Positions 1 through 10,400 of a stretch of 64,000 nt of DNA are shown here, one piece after another. This stretch comes from Balanoglossus misakiensis (lineage: Eukaryota; Hemichordata), in the NCBI GenBank assembly GCA_040954595.2, contig CM082585.2, positions 6,324,001 through 6,388,000 of the forward strand, in the 5' to 3' direction. How positions within the stretch are numbered: position 1 is the first letter of the stretch; every line of letters begins with the position of its first letter. The notes under the pieces are model-generated. The model was not told where the DNA came from, made no database searches, and saw nothing but the letters and a program-made list of their open reading frames with translations. The translations under genes were made by a program, and so were the position numbers.

Positions 1-22
1 CATGCGTCCCTTGGGACGCATG
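1..22. repeat. 10-bp-arm palindrome at window edge
   Basis: CATGCGTCCC at 1-10 is answered by its exact reverse complement at 13-22, with a 2-bp TT centre. The window edge prevents seeing whether this is the end of a larger inverted repeat. Confidence 0.6.
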
Positions 23-3018
23 AAATATGTCTGTTGTTGAGACCCTTGTTGCGCGTTTCCTGATATCTAATGGGTGTACGCGTACACAGAGAGTCAATTA
101 AACAGTTAATGACCTTATGACCTGTAATCGATACTGATTAACAGTTTCATAGCAAACTTGTAGCAAACTTGGTTTATTGTTGAATTTGATACAGTTTACG
201 TACACGCAGTCACCCTCTTGGGAATTGTAAGTTACACTGCGATATCACGCCCTATATCGCACTTGGCTGTGTGCAAGCAGTGAACTACCGTGACTCCTAT
301 TGCTCTGAAACCAACTCCGTCCATGAGTACCAGCAGTCTTAGTTTTGTTGAAAACCCTGAACTTAAACTTTAAATATAGATTCAGCTGCAAATTTCTCGC
401 ATAAGACTATAAGAAGACCAAGTTGAGAGTACATGTACTGGTATTCTCCATATTATATGCTTTAGGTCAAAGGGTCACTCATAAGGTGATGTTCAAGATG
501 GGACCCCTAGCCATACTACAGTTGATCTTGGAATTACTCCCTATATCTTGTAGACAATATCATTTTATGATTTGGATTGGTATTGATTCTTACAACCGTT
601 GCCCATTCACAGAAGGATTTTCTAATTTCCAGCATTGATAAAATGATAAAATTTTCTGGTGAAATAAATTGGGACCCCCATGGTTTGATGTAGGACCCCC
701 ATTTTTCAACACTAGGAGTCCCAGGGACTCCCAAAAGTAAAAAGTGATGTAAAACCCTGGGACAGTCTGGGCTTTCGGTGACCTTCTGATTTTTCGTACT
801 TTTTTGTGATTAATTACACTGGGAGAGACGCGAAACAAAGCATTATCAGCTGTCTCGGCAGCTGACTTTTGAAGTGTTTTCATATTGCAGGTTATCAAAT
901 TGAAACTGATCTCTCGATGACAGGTTTAGGGCCACTTCCACCTCTCGAAGTGTCGCAGCATGGTAGATCGCGACATGGACCGCTCAGCTGGACTCGGAAC
1001 ACACTGAAATTACTTTGAAGGGAACCAGGAAGTGACACACGTCCAGTCCAGCCCATCCTGGACCAGCAAATGTCATCCCACCGCACTAACACCAATTCAA
1101 CTCAATAAAAAAGTCAACACAAAAATTCCAAGTCTCACCTTGTAAAAACTCACATTGGAAGACTCCGACTCCAGAAGATCACTTTCCGAAATCGTTAACA
1201 AATTAGAATGTAGGTGTCCATTGGTAGCTGCCATGCTAGAACTGTTGGCCAGCTAAATGAAATAAAAGTTGATCGGCTGTGGGAGTTGGGGGCCCTGGGG
1301 TTGACGGCACTATTCGTAACACGATCCACACAGGACGTTTCCATATTTCACACAAACCACACTAGAGGCCCTCTTTTCCTTAGCAATGCATCATTCACAA
1401 TCATTTACTCCACGGACAGTTCCATTACAAGAGGTGCTATCCTGGATATTCCATTTCGGCAGGGGTGTGACCCGGCCCTGAATTTTTACAACGCGTATTG
1501 TGATGGACACAAGTATACCATGAATAATAATACAATTTCCAGCCAGCAATAAATCTCACAAAGAAATTAAACTTTAAAAAAAAATCACCAATGATTTATA
1601 TTGGAAGTGCTCTTTTGTCTACTTCCTTTTAATTCTTTTGTTCACTGAAATTGCAATATTTTTGCCATGCATGTACTATTTTCCATTGATTTAATTTATC
1701 CTTTTTATATTATATAGTTTTATGCATAGGTTACAGTTATTTTCAAAATTAATAAACACAATTTTTAACCTGGTGTAGAGAATTCACAAGCATTTCCCAA
1801 TAGGTATACAATATTGATATAACATAGCATACAGCAGTGTTATAATTAAACAATAGTCTTTTCACAAAAGTGACATATGAACTTACTACATATATTATGA
1901 GTTACCACATGCATGAGGAACCAGGAGAATAACCTTTTGACATCTTTCACTTTCACAACCAGAAATTGCTCTAACCCTATTGTATTCTACAATCGTGTTG
2001 ATCCAAATACAGGAAATGGGGATGAAAGGGTCCAAGTAAGTTGCATTTCAACACCACGTCAGGGTTGCCAACTTTCAATGGTACAGGGCGTTACTTTAAA
2101 TCACTTCATTTTTCTCCTTGCCATGATTTGTTGCCAAGGACACAGAAAGAACCAACTTTTGAGGTTATTCCCTGTTAAGACGCAAAGTTGTGTGCTTCCA
2201 GTGTTTACTGTAGTGGCGAGCTACAAAACTGAACCGGTCTCACTTTTGCATATTTGAAATTGCGTACATGGTTTTGCTTTGTTTTGTAAAGACATGACAA
2301 GTGTGTTTCAAATACAACGCATTCCGATGTAAAATCAGCCGCATAATATTAGCTCTGGGTGTAGTACACACTGTGAGGTCAAAGGTCAATGCCCCCATCA
2401 ATCTAACCTTAATACATCTGTATGGGGTGAATGGAAAGTTGGGCATTATTACACTGGTGAAGTCTGCCTAAATTGAACTCACCCACATATAATCTTACGT
2501 AATAAACATGACCGTTTAGGACAAATATCAAACATTTGTATATATAAAAGAAAAAATAATTATTAAGAAATTAACACAAAGATTTTTGTGCAACTCCACG
2601 AAACAGACATTTTAAACTTTTTTTGTTCTGCGTTGATTTCTTTCATTATTTTATCCAATTTTTCATTTTTTTTCATTTCCGACAAAATACAATATTACAT
2701 ACAGACACTGAGTAATATCAAATGTACATGTCTGTATAGAATACCTAATTCACAAAATGCTGATGTTATGAGAAAAAAATACCTAATTCAAGAAATGCTG
2801 ATATTTTGAGGAAAAAAATAATTGTATCATAAATTTATCAAGAAAGTATACATAGAAAAAGATTTCCAGAATATAAAATATCTGAATTGTTTTATGTAAG
2901 ATGGCTGACGTAGATGTATATGTATTTTCAATCTAATAACACACTGTCTGTGACGTAAGAAAACAGACCACGCAATTAAACCCAACAACCACTGAGTTTC
3001 TGGTCGTAAAAATCTTAC
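23..3018. other. Stretch without a recognised gene
   Basis: No recognisable exon was found. The longest open frames (about 110 codons at 1214-1552 and 1913-2257, + strand) have no family features or good splice context and are in the range expected by chance. If the candidate - strand exon at 3019-3096 is real, this would be intron or downstream sequence of that gene. A 2 x 38 bp tandem repeat lies at 2741-2817. Confidence 0.5.
2741..2817. repeat. Two-copy 38-bp tandem repeat
   Basis: ATACCTAATTCA begins at 2741 and again at 2779. Both copies continue through an AATGCTGAT core into an A-run, with a few substitutions between them. Confidence 0.75.
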
Positions 3019-3096
3019 CTGAAAATTCTGAATGTCAGTGGTTTCGGTAATCACGATCGAAATTGATGATTTGAATTCAGTCTCACCGTAATCCAT
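3019..3096 (-). CDS. Candidate first coding exon, unknown protein
   Basis: On the - strand an ATG at 3096-3094 in good Kozak context (A at -3, G at +4) opens a 26-codon frame that begins MDYGETEFKSS and ends TTDIQNFQ. It stops exactly at a consensus donor (CAG|GTAAGA, GT at 3018-3017) in phase 0. The sequence just upstream on the - strand (3097-3560) is rich in CpG, as expected for a promoter or 5' UTR. I do not recognise the protein and found no following exon between here and position 1, so the gene would continue off the left edge or be missed. A chance ATG plus donor is possible. It may be an alternative start for the same gene as the exon at 6171-6287, since both end in phase 0. Confidence 0.35.
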
Positions 3097-3560
3097 GCTG
3101 TCACGTAAGACGGGAAGCCATCTGGGGTTATTTCGCGAGTTTTGGAAAAATGACGATGTTCCAAGACTAATAGGAGCTGGCTACGTACATTGGATGTTAT
3201 TCCATGAGTGTGTGTAGAGCTGTTGAGCTGCCTACACGAAAATTGATGATGTCACTCACGAAGTCGGTCTACTGTAGACGCGGCGAGTAACGAGGAGAAT
3301 ACTTGACGAGATGGCTCCTACCAAATACAGCAACAGATGCGGGGGGACATAATTAACAACATTCACGGAATTGATATTCAAGATCGGCGCACCGGCCGTA
3401 ATTGATTGATGCAATTTTTTTATTCCTCCTCGGAGATTTCACCGTTCAAATACATCTGCTCCGTTTTCGACGTACCGGGGACAGGCAACATCTCAAAACG
3501 GAAATGGCAAATCTTCAAGCGTGCATTTCATACTTCTAACACACTTGGAAACTGCGAAGA
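3097..3560 (-). promoter_or_regulatory. Possible CpG-bearing promoter / 5' UTR
   Basis: This stretch carries clustered CpG (for example around 3255-3300 and 3385-3480), unlike the AT-rich flanks. It lies immediately upstream of the candidate - strand start at 3096. No TATA box stands out. The promoter role is inferred from composition and position only. Confidence 0.25.
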
Positions 3561-5591
3561 CATATTTTAACGTCTTGAGATTGTGTTTCACACAAATTAG
3601 ACAAATCAAGTTACGTACTATAGATTTCTCAAAATAAACCACTTATAATTCCTTTATAATGCACTTTCTTGCAGTCAGCTCAGACTAGAACACTTGTAAA
3701 AACTGACTGCTGTACGTGACATCTGGTAAAAAATTCTGCCAGGGTATTATCGCAAATCTAAACTTGTTTACAACACATCCCTAATGTATGTCTTTTTTCA
3801 CTACTAATGGTACAGGGAGATATGGGGGAAATATTCTATCTCAAATAGTAAAAAAACATGCACTTTGATTTGAAGGCCATCATCATTGCTATGATAAGTT
3901 AAGATTGAAAAGAATTCAATCATAAGAAGTCAATGCCATGCATTCTAATAAATGTCTCAAAAGATGTTGTTTTCAGTGAGAGCAAAAAAATGTCACTTTT
4001 TCAATCAATAGTATTTTTACAAAGATAATCGTGATAAAAGCGTCTGAAATGATCCATGTGGAGACAGATCAAAAGTTTCAACGTCACTAGGCAACCCCCC
4101 TGGGACCAGGCAACACATTCACACTTGTTCAGCTGGCTAAGGAGTCAAATCCCGCAACTGACGGCCAATACAAATGAGCTACCAGGCTCAGTCAAGGAAA
4201 CGTAATGCACGGTCGTCTCAGGCGAGTAAGCCATGAAGCTAAATCCAGTTTGGATGCAAAACCAGTACTTTAACTCTAGAGGGCAGCATTACAAGATAAA
4301 AGAGATCCGAGATGATCTATAGCTTCCTATGGCTGAATGCACTCACATGTATGTAGCCTTCAACATCATATGAAAGAATTGAAATCTCCCATTATTCATT
4401 ATTTGTCGATTGCATAGTTCCTTTGACTGCCCTTGATTTGAACAATAATTAGAATGATTAGTCTTGTTATAAACAGGTAATTAAATCAGTGGTAATTTGA
4501 GGAGGAAATACCAGCCAATCATGATGTAGAATCAATTTGACAAGTGACATTGGCCGTTGAATCAAAACACGACTTCTCTGTCACTGACCTGAAATTAACT
4601 TGACCTTGGCTGCTGAAATGGACAATGCAATGGGTGCATTCTAGGAAATATTAATATTTACATCTGATATTAACTAATTGAGAAGCATGGATATACAACT
4701 TTGTGAATTAATCAATTGAGGATTCCCAAACCTGCCAGTACAAAGCAGACGATCTCAGACAAAAATTGATTGATGTGCGAGATAAACTGACTTAAGAACC
4801 TATTCAATTATTAAAATTTAAAAGCATCAGTTGTCACAAATGAAAGCAGCATATATGAAATTGTATACATTTCCAAGTACATAGTAACATCCTTATAATT
4901 GTCTGTCATGTTACTGAGTGAGATGCTTCTGTGTAAATACATGAGATCTTATCACTTTCCTCTACCAAGGCCATGGTCATGTTTTTACTGATTAAAGTGA
5001 CATTGGCAAACAATTGCAACTATGTCATAAATTTCCTTTTTACGTTCATGTACACTGACAACACCACAGCAAGTTCACAACCTCTCATTATCACACTGGA
5101 GTCTGGAATCTAGCCAGACGAAGGGCAAAGATCAAAAGGTCTGGTTACATGCTGGGCACATATAGCATGTGACAATGACAAAGTTAAAAATACATATCCT
5201 GGTTTTAGAAATCAAGGACGCGGACTTTTCACTATGTGAACACTTTTCTACCAGAAAATTTATATGTATAAATTGCTTTATGGAAAAAGCACTGGTCATA
5301 TCATGTTATATAAAAAAGACACTTTTCGTTTTCGTTTGTGTCTAGTTGTACTATAAGAGTATAAAAATGTAATACAAATATAACCCACTTTTAAACTGCG
5401 TAGAGAGATAATCACTATTGAATACTGTTTTCTCAAGAGCAGACAGTGACACCCTAGTCTAAATTCATTAAGCACATCACATATTGATGGCATAAAATAA
5501 TGAAATTTCACAACCTATTAAATATTACTATCATTTGTTAATTATTATCAAGGGAACACATGCATTGTGTTGAGGCAGTCACAACATCTGT

Positions 5592-5635
5592 CAGGCTATT
5601 TGAACTGAACTAAGTCAGTTGGTTCAAATAGCCTG
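5592..5635. repeat. Hairpin with 14-bp perfect arms
   Basis: CAGGCTATTTGAAC at 5592-5605 is the exact reverse complement of 5622-5635. The 16-base spacer adds a few further pairs (TGA with TCA). It has the form of a foldback or miniature inverted-repeat element. No target-site duplication is obvious. Confidence 0.7.
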
Positions 5636-5680
5636 GTTTATTTTTTTATTCTTGATTTGTATCACACATGACATCAATTT

Positions 5681-5709
5681 TATATTATTATTATTATTAT
5701 TATTATTAG
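5681..5709. repeat. TTA trinucleotide microsatellite
   Basis: An uninterrupted run of about eight TTA units. Confidence 0.9.
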
Positions 5710-6170
5710 AGAACCATATATAACTTGTTAGTATGCCACAGTTGTATTTCTTGTTGACACCTGTTGGTAGATGGTGGACGCAAATGTGGTGGGAAATTCA
5801 ATAAAATGTATCTACACATAGGTGACATTTCATCGTATAAAATTAAAATTCGTCAAAGGCTTGGCACGGTACGGGGGTGCAACGGAATCCAAGAGTTATT
5901 TTGAGAGGGGTGTGTTCACACGAAAAAAAGGGAGGGGCTACCAATAGTACCATCACATACAAACCTGCCGACCGTACCGGACACTCGCGCGGACATATAA
6001 TTGTCACATATTTACTATAAGGGAAAAATAACGAAGTGTCTCCAATAAAGATGTCCCATTTTGCATATACGTCTGCTAGTTGCCAATATCATGCAATGGG
6101 GAGGGTCTGGTTTTTGACGACTAGCCTCGGACGCAGAGGATACGTATCAAAATTCTCGCACAGTACTTAC

Positions 6171-6287
6171 CAAAACTCGGCTTTCGCGAACAACCGCAGA
6201 CACGCTTTCGCGAACCTGTTTCGCCGATTTGCGATCACCGGTGACTGCAAACTGTCTCAGCCTTACGTGCGGTCGTTCCATACTCAT
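6171..6287 (-). CDS. Candidate first coding exon, unknown basic protein
   Basis: On the - strand an ATG at 6287-6285 (a second, in frame, at 6281-6279) starts a 39-codon frame that begins MSMERPHVRL and ends VVRESRVL. It runs exactly into a strong donor (TTG|GTAAGTACTG, GT at 6170-6169) in phase 0. The peptide is rich in Arg and Lys and repeats the string VRES twice. The exon is markedly CpG-rich compared with both sides. It would be divergent from the Rag GTPase gene, whose start is about 1.2 kb away. I do not recognise the protein family, and no second exon was identified in the window with a matching phase. The frame could be chance within a CpG-rich promoter region. Confidence 0.42.
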
Positions 6288-7330
6288 TTTGAATTGCCGT
6301 GAGATGTTTTAATCTTCCAGAAGGAAATAAACTTCAGCAAGAGCCTTTGACCTCAAATGCAGTCGCCATTTTGAATGTCAATTTACTTGACTTTAGGTTG
6401 ACGGAAAAAAGCAATATGGCATAAATCTCTTGATCAAGTTCATTTCGACTTCATGTGTCGCCTTGTTTATTAAACTGAATTATATTGATGTAATCTTCAA
6501 GTTTGCAGTCTTGATCTTATTTTGAAACAAACATTTGGGGGAATAACAACATGTTCCAGTCTAAGGAAAACCCATGTTTTTAATTGTGGAGGGCCTTTGA
6601 AGATATGGTAATTTTCATGACAAAAAAACTGGAGCTGAGATGTCCATGGCAACTGTTCTCACATTTTTATAGGCGACCATCTAATTTTATTATGATTCAT
6701 AAACAAGATGGCACTTGGCAAAGTCAGTATGATTTGTAGCAACTACCACTACAGGTGACTAGGGCACCTCATACTGCAGCAAGTCTATCAAACAAAAAAG
6801 TTGAACTTTTTAAATGTAGGTCTGTAGCATACATACAAATAAGCAAAGTAATGCAAGGGTGCATGAAAATGTTGTGTAACTCATCACAAGAAAATAGGAA
6901 CACATTTACTTTGAAGGGTTTGGATTAGGTTTAAATTGTACATGTTGTAGGTTTTTTTTATTAGGTAAATGTGGCGTGACTGGAAATCTTCACCTGTTGC
7001 CAAGAATAATATATTTTATGAAAACTTTGGTGAACACAAAGCCAAAGGAGCTAGTGAGAATTCACAATATACTAGCTACCAATAATTGTAGCCTTGGTGG
7101 GTTGGTTCTGTGGCTGGATCGCACTGATAAACTCACATGGGCCTAAGATTTATAAATAAATGAAAACGCAAACGAAATAAATAAACAAACATTCATTTTT
7201 GTCATTTTGTCTTTTTATTTGTTCGACTGTATTTTTGTTTGTTTGTTCGATTGGGTGTTTATGTTTTTCTTTGTATTTTCAGTCTGAGACCCCTGGTATG
7301 ATGCCCCTCCCCATTAGTTATAGTAGATGG
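6288..7330. other. Intergenic stretch upstream of the Rag GTPase
   Basis: It lies between the candidate - strand first exon and the Rag promoter. Nothing recognisable apart from an A/T-rich section near 7150-7260 with repeated short TTTGTTTG-like strings. It could hold a shared divergent promoter. Confidence 0.4.
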
Positions 7331-7340
7331 GTCCCTAAAA

Positions 7341-7372
7341 TCATAACCCGGAAGTAATGCATCTTGGGAACT
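7341..7372 (+). promoter_or_regulatory. ETS / ZNF143-like promoter motifs of RRAGA
   Basis: CCGGAAGT at 7348-7355 is a textbook ETS/GABP site. It is followed at once by AATGCATCTTGGGAACT, whose reverse complement resembles the TTCCCAGAATGC core bound by ZNF143. Both motifs are typical of housekeeping promoters and lie about 105-125 bp upstream of the RRAGA start codon. The match is by eye. Confidence 0.35.
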
Positions 7373-7474
7373 CGGTAGTAGTCATATGACCAGTCTGTGC
7401 GTCAAGTATTGAATCATTTACAGTAGATCATCGTACTTCGGAAGGAGATCGGTATATTTTTTAAATTGGACACA

Positions 7475-7498
7475 ATGAGTAGCAAAATGAAGAAAAAG
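7475..7498 (+). CDS. RRAGA: RRAGA exon 1
   Basis: Eight codons (MSSKMKKK) ending in phase 0 at AAG|GTGAGT. The residues before the P-loop strand are the variable N-terminus of the family. Confidence 0.93.
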
Positions 7499-10400
7499 GT
7501 GAGTGTGGTAGATTTTCCAGTTAGGCCGGAACGTTCACGAGGAACGGAGGCGGTGGGAGGGGACAGGGAGAGGGAGATCTTTACGGGGAATTCCCTTCTG
7601 TTCCCAATGATCGCACGTATGTCCGTCGTGAAAGTTTCGGCGTACGTGATCATTGAATGGACAATGGCTTCCTAAAGTTCCAGGTCGACCGCGATCTGTC
7701 CCGAGACAGCTGTATCGAGGCGGTATATACTTATGGAGAATTGTAGTATGAGACTCAAAGCGCCATCTAGCATTTTTGGTCCCTGTATTTAGACGACCCT
7801 CAATGTCAACACACCGTTTGAGTCGAGGTTGTTTTTCAGTTGTCCTACCGTCAAGTCCACTTTGACATCTGATGCAATCAGGTGGCAAGCATGTGACCCG
7901 AAATATACCATTGTTCGTAAATGTACATTGTTTTTCTTCCGTGGAAAAACCTCAAGGTCTCAGCAGCGTATGTGTCATCCCCCTTGCCATAGCCGCGTCA
8001 AAAGTTATATGCTGTCCGGTAGGGTTAGAATGGTTAGGGCTAAGGCTGCATTCACAAACACCTCTGGAGGGGGGGGGGGGGGGCAGGAGAATTGAGGGGG
8101 GGGATTTGAAAAAATTGAGGGTATGTAAGGGGGGGATTTGAAATAATTTAGGGACTGAAAGGGGGGGACTTGAAAACTTTGACGACTAAATATTTATTTT
8201 GAGTCTACAAAAATGCAGTTTCGCGCCCTTTATTTTACAAAATTTTCTAATGTGGGAGGGGGACACCCCCTCCCACACCCACCCCCTCCATTCATCAACA
8301 CCTTTCAATCATTGACTGCTTTATCTAGTGTCCCAGGTCAGGGGACTTGCCCCCACCCCATGATAACTTTGAGCGGCGACGGTTAAATTTGTCCTCCCCA
8401 ACATACCGGTAGTTGAGTTAACTTGCTTTTGCTGGGTTCATTAAAATGCAGCTTTGAGCTCTGTATTTTATAAAATTTTCTTACGTGGGAGGGGGACACC
8501 CCCTCCCAAACCCACCCCCTTCAATTCTCGGTTTACAATGTCTCCCAACACAGAATACAAATACTTAAAAAATAAAAACAATGTTCAGTTTTAATACCCA
8601 CTGATGAGGGGAAACATCAGTTTCAAATTCTTTTCATGGGAACGCTGTTTTTCTTTTTTACAAGATAGATGTGTTTTGCTCTGTGAAAGAAAATGGGGGG
8701 GGGGGATTTCAAAATTTTGGCAGTACGGAAGGGGGGGATTTGAAAATATTTCGGGTTGTGTGGGGGGGCATGTGAAAATTAGCGGTAAAAAAAATTGAAT
8801 TCTCCCGCCCCCCCCTCCAGAGGTGTTTGTGAATGCAGCCTAATGCCAAGAAAAAGGTTTGTTTTATTGCTATGGTGATGATTTTGGAATTGTCAGTTAC
8901 TGCATATCCAATTTGTAAAATTTCCTTTTATAGCCTATTGTGTTCAAGTTTGTACTTGCATAGAGGTTGGTCAGATAGAAATTGGGGTTATGTAACTGTT
9001 CCTTTGTTGTGATTCTTCGCAATTGTAGTTGATGTACCCCTGTTTGGAGAACACCAGAATCATAACCACAATTAATTACATTGTTATGCAAATACGGTAT
9101 CAGAAACTTCTGGGGAGAGACTGTCACAATAGCCATGCCAATGAAATTTATGTGTAACTGTAATGTTTAATTTTCAGGTGTTGTTGATGGGGAAGAGTGG
9201 GTCTGGCAAAACGAGTATGCGATCCATCATATTTGCCAACTACATTGCAAGAGATACAAGGCGGCTTGGAGCTACAAGTAGGTCAAGAGTTTACTCATCT
9301 CATTTCTGCTGAATATCAAAACAAATCCTGGGCCCATCTGACTGTTTATGTATATTTGGATTTTCATATCGGGAATCCACATCTCCAGTGATTTTTTTCT
9401 GTTTGAATATTAACTTATGTTTATGTTTATTTCATTTGCAGTTGATGTCGAATTTTCACATGTACGTTTCCTTGGCAACCTTGTACTTAATTTGTGGGAC
9501 TGTGGAGGGTAGGTACTATTTATAATTTTATGAATGCCACTAAGTGTACAGAAAATATCTAAAACAATCATGTGAGGAATGCTGTAATGAATTCTTTAGT
9601 TTGTCATGGTTTGAGTGATATGTGTTGGTGATGATGATGATCAGATGATGATGATGATTATGGTGGTGGTGATGATGATGTAGTCATAAGCTGTAAACAA
9701 TTATCTACAAACTTCCTCGTGGGTTGCCTGTACAATGATTATTTTTTTGTCAACAATGAAGTCAGGGCTGCATTTATATTTCAATGTTGAAAAAAATAAT
9801 TATATCTTATTGCTAAATTGGATGAGAATGTTTAACTTTTGCGTTTTGATTGTTTCAGACAAGAAGCCTTCATGGAGAACTATTTCGCAAGTCAGCGAGA
9901 CAACATCTTCCGTAACGTAGAAGTTCTCATCTACGTCTTTGATGTCGAAAGCCGAGAGTTAGAGAAAGATATGCACTATTACCAGTCGTGTTTAGAGGCC
10001 ATTTTACAAAACTCCCCAGATGCCAAAGTCTTCTGTTTAATTCATAAAATGGATTTAGTTCAGGAAGATCAGCGAGAGCTGGTAAGAAAGTCGGAAATTG
10101 ATTCTTTTGTCTGTAGAAATATTTTTGTATATCGCTTGACCAAATTGAGATACTGTAGTAGTATTTGTTTTGTTGATAACATTTATGCACTTAGGACTTT
10201 TCAAGTGGTGTGGTTCCATAGCTTCCATGGTTTATCAGCGGATTGAAATAATAGAATACAGTTTTCAAGCTGTTGATATCTGGAACATATTATTTGTCAG
10301 GAAAAATAAATTGAGACATCACCTGTATAGCTTTACCACAAAGGCCGGCAAATCATTGTGTCTCAAATTGCTCTAATTTATTAATCATTTGTTGTCATAA

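Larger units (their letters stand above)
3561..6170. other. Non-coding stretch, possible intron of - strand gene
   Basis: No exon was recognised. It holds a 14-bp-arm hairpin (5592-5635) and a TTA microsatellite (5681-5709). If the two - strand first-exon candidates belong to one gene, this is its first intron in the longer transcript. Confidence 0.5.
7499..9177 (+). other. RRAGA intron 1, carrying a MITE
   Basis: A 1679-bp intron with GTGAGT donor and TTTTCAG acceptor. Nearly half of it is the Harbinger-like element at 8044-8840. Its first 250 bp are CpG-rich, probably an extension of the promoter region. Open frames here lie in the MITE or the CpG-rich part and do not look coding. Confidence 0.9.

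Noticed and set aside
861-970. - strand frame with a plausible terminal-exon peptide (TLREVEVALNLSSRDQF)
   Set aside because: Only about 40 codons, a weak acceptor, and the opposite strand has an equally good splice acceptor at 880-889. No link to the candidate first exons could be shown.
1214-1552. 112-codon + strand open frame ending next to an AATAAA
   Set aside because: Starts with a non-ATG codon, has no recognisable motif and no clear acceptor, and its length is ordinary for chance in this window.
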